Of a DNA stretch of 64,000 nucleotides, positions 60,537 through 64,000 are shown piece by piece. Both the position numbers and the translations under genes were made by a program. Each line of letters starts with the position of its first letter. Position 1 is the stretch's first letter. Source of the DNA: Mycolicibacterium nivoides (GTDB lineage: Bacteria; Actinomycetota; Actinomycetes; Mycobacteriales; Mycobacteriaceae); assembly GCF_003855255.1 (NCBI RefSeq), contig NZ_CP034072.1, positions 6,366,753-6,430,752 of the forward strand, written 5' to 3'. The notes beneath the pieces are model-generated. The model ran no database searches. It was not told the origin of the DNA and saw only the letters and a program-made list of their open reading frames with translations.

Positions 60537-61262
60537 TCAGTATCCTTCGGCCGGCCGGACCGCCGCATGTACCGGACGCTGCGCATTCGTCGTCACGCCG
60601 GGCTTCGGCAAGGCGACACCGATCATGCAATCGCGGGTGACGATCTCGGCGAGCTGCTCCTCGGTCCAGCCCTCGGTTCCGGCGGGACGGACCGGCAGCA
60701 CCATGAAACGGCGTTTGGAATTGGAGTCCTCGATACGGATCTCGACATCATCGGACAGGAAAAGACCGAATTCCCCGAGTACCTGACGCGGCCAGCGCAC
60801 GATGCGGCGCCGATAGTTGGGCGTCCGGTACCACTCGGGTGAATTGCCGAGAAGCGGCCGCGGATAACACGAGCACAACGTGCAGACGATCACGTGATGC
60901 AGAGTCGGGGTGTTCTCGAGCACCTCCAGCGCCGTGAAGTCGCTGGGCGTCCCGAAGCCGGTCGGGTGCAGCCAATCGATTCCCACTTCCCGGCTGGCGG
61001 CGATGGGATCCCGGAGCGCCAGCTGCTTGAAATCCGGATCGACCCAGGCCTTCGCGACGAAGCGCGAACCCGGCGCCGGTCCGATCTGTTCGACGAATTC
61101 GGTGTAGTGCCGATGGTCTTCGGCGGTGAACAAGCCTTTCTCGATCGCCAATTCGCGCAGCGCGATCTCCAAGACCTCGAAATCGGTCACTTCCTCGACC
61201 ATCGGTGCCGCATGCCGCTCGGGTGCGTCGTCATGCGTATGTGCGGCGTCGTCGTGCGTCAT
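60537..61262 (-). CDS. Cobalt thiocyanate hydrolase gamma/nitrile hydratase alpha subunit
   Basis: 241 residues. The metal claw VCTLCSC has Cys 127, 130 and 132; the Thr in VCTLC indicates a Co(III) enzyme. The flanking YPRPLLGNSPEWYRTPNYRR and TEEQLAEIVTRDCMIGVALP resemble ScnC of thiocyanate hydrolase more than bacterial nitrile hydratase, which usually has CTPWP after the claw. The N-terminus is His-rich (MTHDDAAHTHDDAPERH), perhaps for metal loading. Partner subunits flank it. It should hydrate thiocyanate or a nitrile. Confidence 0.87.
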   Translation of the reverse strand: MTHDDAAHTHDDAPERHAAPMVEEVTDFEVLEIALRELAIEKGLFTAEDHRHYTEFVEQIGPAPGSRFVAKAWVDPDFKQLALRDPIAASREVGIDWLHPTGFGTPSDFTALEVLENTPTLHHVIVCTLCSCYPRPLLGNSPEWYRTPNYRRRIVRWPRQVLGEFGLFLSDDVEIRIEDSNSKRRFMVLPVRPAGTEGWTEEQLAEIVTRDCMIGVALPKPGVTTNAQRPVHAAVRPAEGY

Positions 61263-61295
61263 GTCGCATTCCTGTTCGTCTGTCGAATGAGCGGT

Positions 61296-62120
61296 CTAAC
61301 CCAGCGGCTGCAACCACAATTCGGAGATCTCGGCCTGGAGGGTGTCGCCTACGGCGCCCGCATAGGGATCCCACACGTCGGTCATGTTGAAGCGCACGAT
61401 GTAGAACCATTGAGGTTTCTGCTCTTCGCGGTCGAACGCCTCGTCCTCGGGCACCAGGCTTTCGTAGGACACCTCGACTATCGTCGCGGGCTTGCCGCGC
61501 AGATACTCCTGGGTTCGGGTGTAGAAGATCGTCGGAAGGTCCCGCACGCGCACCCGATCACCGACGGCGAACCGAGGGGCCCCGGCCTGTCCGTCGAACC
61601 GCTGCGGATCGCCCTTACCGAGCGCCTCGATGTGATGGCGGTTCCTGGAGACCGTTGTCGGATCACCGACGCTGCGTGGCGCTGCCGACAAAGCGTCCAC
61701 GCCACCGGCGGCCACACGGGCGCGCACCTCGTCGACGCGCTCCAACAACTCGCGAAGCGTGATGTGGTCCTTCTCGACGAGGCACCGGGCGATGGCCCAC
61801 ACCCACCGGCCGTAATAGGGGAAGCCGTGGTAAATCGTGCGCCCCACGTCGACGTTCCCCAGCCGCCGCCGTTCTTCGGACGTCCAAATGCCACGCCAGC
61901 CGAGAACCTCACATGTCACGAAGGTATTGAGTTCCCACGCCTCTTCTTCCTTTTCCTCGAAGATCGCCGGGGCGTCGGGATCACCGCCGACGTCGTGCGG
62001 ATTCTTCATGAAGGCGGAGAACAGCGTGTGGTCTATCTGATCGGGATAGGGCCAGTCCTGGAGCCGATGTAGGGCTGGGCGCAACTGGCTGACAAAGTCA
62101 CCCATGGAATTGTTGGCCAT
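61296..62120 (-). CDS. Fused beta/alpha subunit of thiocyanate hydrolase/nitrile hydratase
   Basis: 274 residues. The N-terminal half has DHTLFSAFMKNPHDVGGDPD and FVTCEVLGWRGIWTSEERRR with GRTIYHGFPYYGRWVWAIAR. The C-terminal SH3-like half has GDRVRVRDLPTIFYTRTQEY and IVRFNMTDVWDPYAG. In thiocyanate hydrolase these are two subunits (beta and alpha); here they are one chain, as in nitrile hydratase beta. First gene of the leftward three-gene set. Confidence 0.83.
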   Translation of the reverse strand: MANNSMGDFVSQLRPALHRLQDWPYPDQIDHTLFSAFMKNPHDVGGDPDAPAIFEEKEEEAWELNTFVTCEVLGWRGIWTSEERRRLGNVDVGRTIYHGFPYYGRWVWAIARCLVEKDHITLRELLERVDEVRARVAAGGVDALSAAPRSVGDPTTVSRNRHHIEALGKGDPQRFDGQAGAPRFAVGDRVRVRDLPTIFYTRTQEYLRGKPATIVEVSYESLVPEDEAFDREEQKPQWFYIVRFNMTDVWDPYAGAVGDTLQAEISELWLQPLG

Positions 62121-62386
62121 AATCCGTGTCCTCGAGTGTGGATAAACGGTCTGCCTGCGGCGACGCTATCACGGGCAAACAATCGCCTGGTGCCTATCGA
62201 TGAATCTCTCCGCCCAGCCCTTCACCGAATATTTGAAGTTTCACAATTCCGGCGGAATTCACCGATCCGGACGACAAGCGGACCCGCAATTGACGAAAGC
62301 CGAGTTCGAACCCGCGACAGAGCGTGCGGCCGCGATTGCCCGGCTATCGACGGGCACCACCTCGAGCCGCTGTAGCGTGACGAGGC

Positions 62387-63025
62387 ATGAACTCCTTTCG
62401 CGTGCCTTCCTCTGTTGCGCTCGTGGCCTGCGCCGCGTCGTTGACCATGGCGCTCGCCGCGTGCGGCTCCGACACGGACACCTCCTCGGCCACGTCCTCG
62501 CCGAGCACGCCGTCGGTCGCCGAGGTGCTCACGCCATCGATCGCCGAGACCGCAACCGAGGCCAGCACGTGCCCGACCGCAGCTCCCCAGAACGCGGGCG
62601 CCCCCGAATGGACGCTGCCCGGGGCGACCGGCAGCGTTGCGGTCACCGGCTCCACCGACACCGCGGCGCCGGTGGTCAAGGTCGACGGACCGTTCAGCGT
62701 GGCCCAGACCCAGGTGCAGACCCTCAAGGCCGGCGATGGGCCCGTCGTGTCACCGTCGGCGAACGTCACGGTCTGCTACATGGGCGTCAACGGACGCGAC
62801 GGATCGGTGTTCGACAGCAGCTACGAACGTGGCGAACCCGTCGACTTCCCGCTCAACGGCGTGGTGCCGGGCTTCCAGAAAGCCATTTCAGGACAGAAGG
62901 TCGGGTCCACGGTGGCAGTGGCGATGACCTCTGCCGACGGTTACCCCCAGGGGCAGCCCGCTGCCGGTATCCAGCCGGGTGATTCGTTGGTCTTCGCGAT
63001 CAAGATCCTCGACGCCCAGGGCTGA
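62387..63025 (+). CDS. FKBP-type peptidyl-prolyl isomerase lipoprotein
   Basis: 212 residues. Signal sequence with lipobox LAAC at about residue 26. A Ser/Thr-rich linker precedes an FKBP domain at about 100-210: VTVCYMGVNGRDGSVFDSSY, VVPGFQKAISGQKVGSTVAV and GIQPGDSLVFAIKILD. Membrane-anchored folding helper on the outer face. Divergent from the hydratase genes across 266 nt with no other feature seen. Confidence 0.87.
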   Translation: MNSFRVPSSVALVACAASLTMALAACGSDTDTSSATSSPSTPSVAEVLTPSIAETATEASTCPTAAPQNAGAPEWTLPGATGSVAVTGSTDTAAPVVKVDGPFSVAQTQVQTLKAGDGPVVSPSANVTVCYMGVNGRDGSVFDSSYERGEPVDFPLNGVVPGFQKAISGQKVGSTVAVAMTSADGYPQGQPAAGIQPGDSLVFAIKILDAQG

Positions 63026-63073
63026 GTCCCACCGCCCGGCCAGGGCCCGTCATCCGCTTGCGACAATGCTCAC

Positions 63074-63679
63074 ATGGTCGAGCGGAGCATCTGGATGCAA
63101 AAGGTCGCGGCCGATCCTGGGCATTCGAATTGGTACATCGAACGCTTTCGTGCCATGGCGCGTGCCGGTGAGGACCTCGCCGGTGAGGCTCGTCTGGTGG
63201 ACGCGATGGCGTCGCGCAACGCCCACATCCTGGATGCCGGCTGCGGTCCCGGCCGGGTGGGCGGATATCTGGCCGGGGCCGGGCACCAGGTGGTCGGCGT
63301 CGACGTCGATCCGGCATTGATCGAGGCGGCCAAGAAGGACCACCCCGGTCCGCGGTGGCTGGTCGGCGACCTTGCCGAACTCGACCTGCCGGCACGGGGC
63401 ATCGCCGACGCGTTCGACATCATCGTGTCGGCCGGCAACGTGATGACGTTCCTCGCCCCGAGCACCAGGGTCCAGGTCCTGACCCGGTTGCGCGCCCACC
63501 TCGCCGAGGACGGCCGTGCAGTGATCGGATTCGGAGCCGGCCGCGAATACGAGTTCGGTCAGTTCCTCGACGACGCGGCAACGGCCGGTTTCACCCCGGA
63601 TCTGTTGTTGTCCACATGGGATGTGCGGCCCTTCACCGAAGACTCGGATTTTCTCGTCGCCATCCTGCGCCCCGCCTAG
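63074..63679 (+). CDS. Class I SAM-dependent methyltransferase
   Basis: 201 residues. IWMQKVAADPGHSNWYIERF start, motif I ILDAGCGPGRVGGYLAGAGH, VVGVDVDPALIEAAKKDHPG, and IIVSAGNVMTFLAPSTRVQV. Methyltransf_25 pattern; acceptor unknown. Its stop overlaps the end of the convergent thioesterase gene. Confidence 0.85.
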   Translation: MVERSIWMQKVAADPGHSNWYIERFRAMARAGEDLAGEARLVDAMASRNAHILDAGCGPGRVGGYLAGAGHQVVGVDVDPALIEAAKKDHPGPRWLVGDLAELDLPARGIADAFDIIVSAGNVMTFLAPSTRVQVLTRLRAHLAEDGRAVIGFGAGREYEFGQFLDDAATAGFTPDLLLSTWDVRPFTEDSDFLVAILRPA

Positions 63680-64000
63680 CTCGAGCCGTTCGGGCTGAAG
63701 TTGAAATTCGCGACGGCGGTGGATAATCCGGTGCCGATGGGGCCCGACGTGTCGTACAGGGTCGCGCTGCCGGTCGCCACACCGTCGGCGCTGGTGTGGG
63801 TCACCGCCGCCATCCCGATGTAGGGACCGACCGGGAGCCGGCTGAGTGCCAGCGTGTAGTCCGCATTGATGAAAGCCAAACCGGCCGAACTGAAATTGGT
63901 CATCGAACTCGTGACGTCGACGGCCAGCGCCGCCCGGACGAATGGCGAGAGTTCTTCACCGGCAACCAGATCGCGCACTTCGCGCAGCCATGCGTAACGC
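63676..64000 (-). CDS. Acyl-CoA thioesterase-like (TesB-fold) protein, partial
   Basis: Only the C-terminal 100-odd residues are in the window; the reading frame is open through the right edge (YAWLREVRDLVAGEELSPFV). SAGLAFINADYTLALSRLPV, GPYIGMAAVTHTSADGVATG and SATLYDTSGPIGTGLSTAVA are the last part of the double hot-dog thioesterase family found in mycobacteria. It would hydrolyse acyl-CoA. The start lies outside. Confidence 0.75.
   Translation of the reverse strand, partial: RYAWLREVRDLVAGEELSPFVRAALAVDVTSSMTNFSSAGLAFINADYTLALSRLPVGPYIGMAAVTHTSADGVATGSATLYDTSGPIGTGLSTAVANFNFSPNGSS

Noticed and set aside
63676..64000. Right-edge gene as an MspA-type porin
   Set aside because: The secreted-looking beta-rich tail first suggested a porin, but FINADYTLALSRLPVGPYIG fits the thioesterase family and the upstream frame (WLREVRDLVAGE) continues that pattern.

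Overview
The window looks like chromosome of an environmental, probably rapidly growing mycobacterium (Mycolicibacterium type). The evidence is high G+C, mycobacterial gene families (PepD-type HtrA, a small Rpf, orthologues of M. tuberculosis Rv1288 and Rv1987, Arr, F420-dependent luciferase-like enzymes, many exported lipoproteins), a 14-bp KstR-type box, and several apparently leaderless starts. Family names come from recalled motifs and domain order; no database search was possible.

Layout. 1-5.7 kb: a decaying tyrosine recombinase/XRE/zinc-ribbon module, an amidohydrolase divergent from soxR with a SoxR-type promoter between them, a broken CGNR regulator, YaeQ and an orphan ParA. 6.0-13.6 kb: a methyltransferase, then an allantoin-utilisation cluster (allantoinase, NCS1 permease, racemase-like enzyme, ureidoglycine aminohydrolase, DUF6986 lyase-like enzyme, IclR regulator) with four copies of one 15-bp operator. 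14-21.7 kb: a tandem DUF2625 protein, a beta-lactamase-fold esterase behind a KstR-type box, a GNAT remnant, peptidase S51, an F420 enzyme, a GNAT enzyme and a GMC oxidoreductase. 21.8-30.2 kb: a UvrA-like ABC protein, exported proteins, a peroxiredoxin-DUF742 fusion, a lysozyme-like exported protein, Arr, and DinB-like and cupin proteins.

30.2-35.8 kb: a tightly overlapping leftward operon (DUF4242, acyl-CoA-dehydrogenase-like flavoenzyme, NitT/TauT ABC ATPase, binding protein, permease, Tat cupin) divergent from a TetR regulator with a 10-bp-arm palindrome. This is the best candidate here for an uncharacterised uptake-and-oxidation system. 36-44 kb: small regulator/enzyme pairs (ArsR-SRPBCC, TetR-membrane protein), hydrolases, a leader-type micro-ORF and an NTF2-like gene behind a second MerR-type promoter. 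44-51 kb: B12-dependent diol dehydratase with its reactivase, divergent from an APC permease and a PucR regulator. 51-53 kb: a CmtR-like metal sensor, CDF transporter and ICMT-like methyltransferase. 53-58 kb: tautomerase, PepD, GNAT, Rpf and a LysM-esterase. 58-64 kb: an F420 enzyme, an antitoxin/zeta-toxin pair, a cobalt thiocyanate hydrolase/nitrile hydratase set, an FKBP lipoprotein, a methyltransferase and a thioesterase cut by the window edge.

The left end (0-5 kb) shows signs of transfer and decay. Most of the rest is accessory metabolism in small operons, each next to its own regulator. No rRNA, tRNA, CRISPR array or intact insertion sequence was seen.
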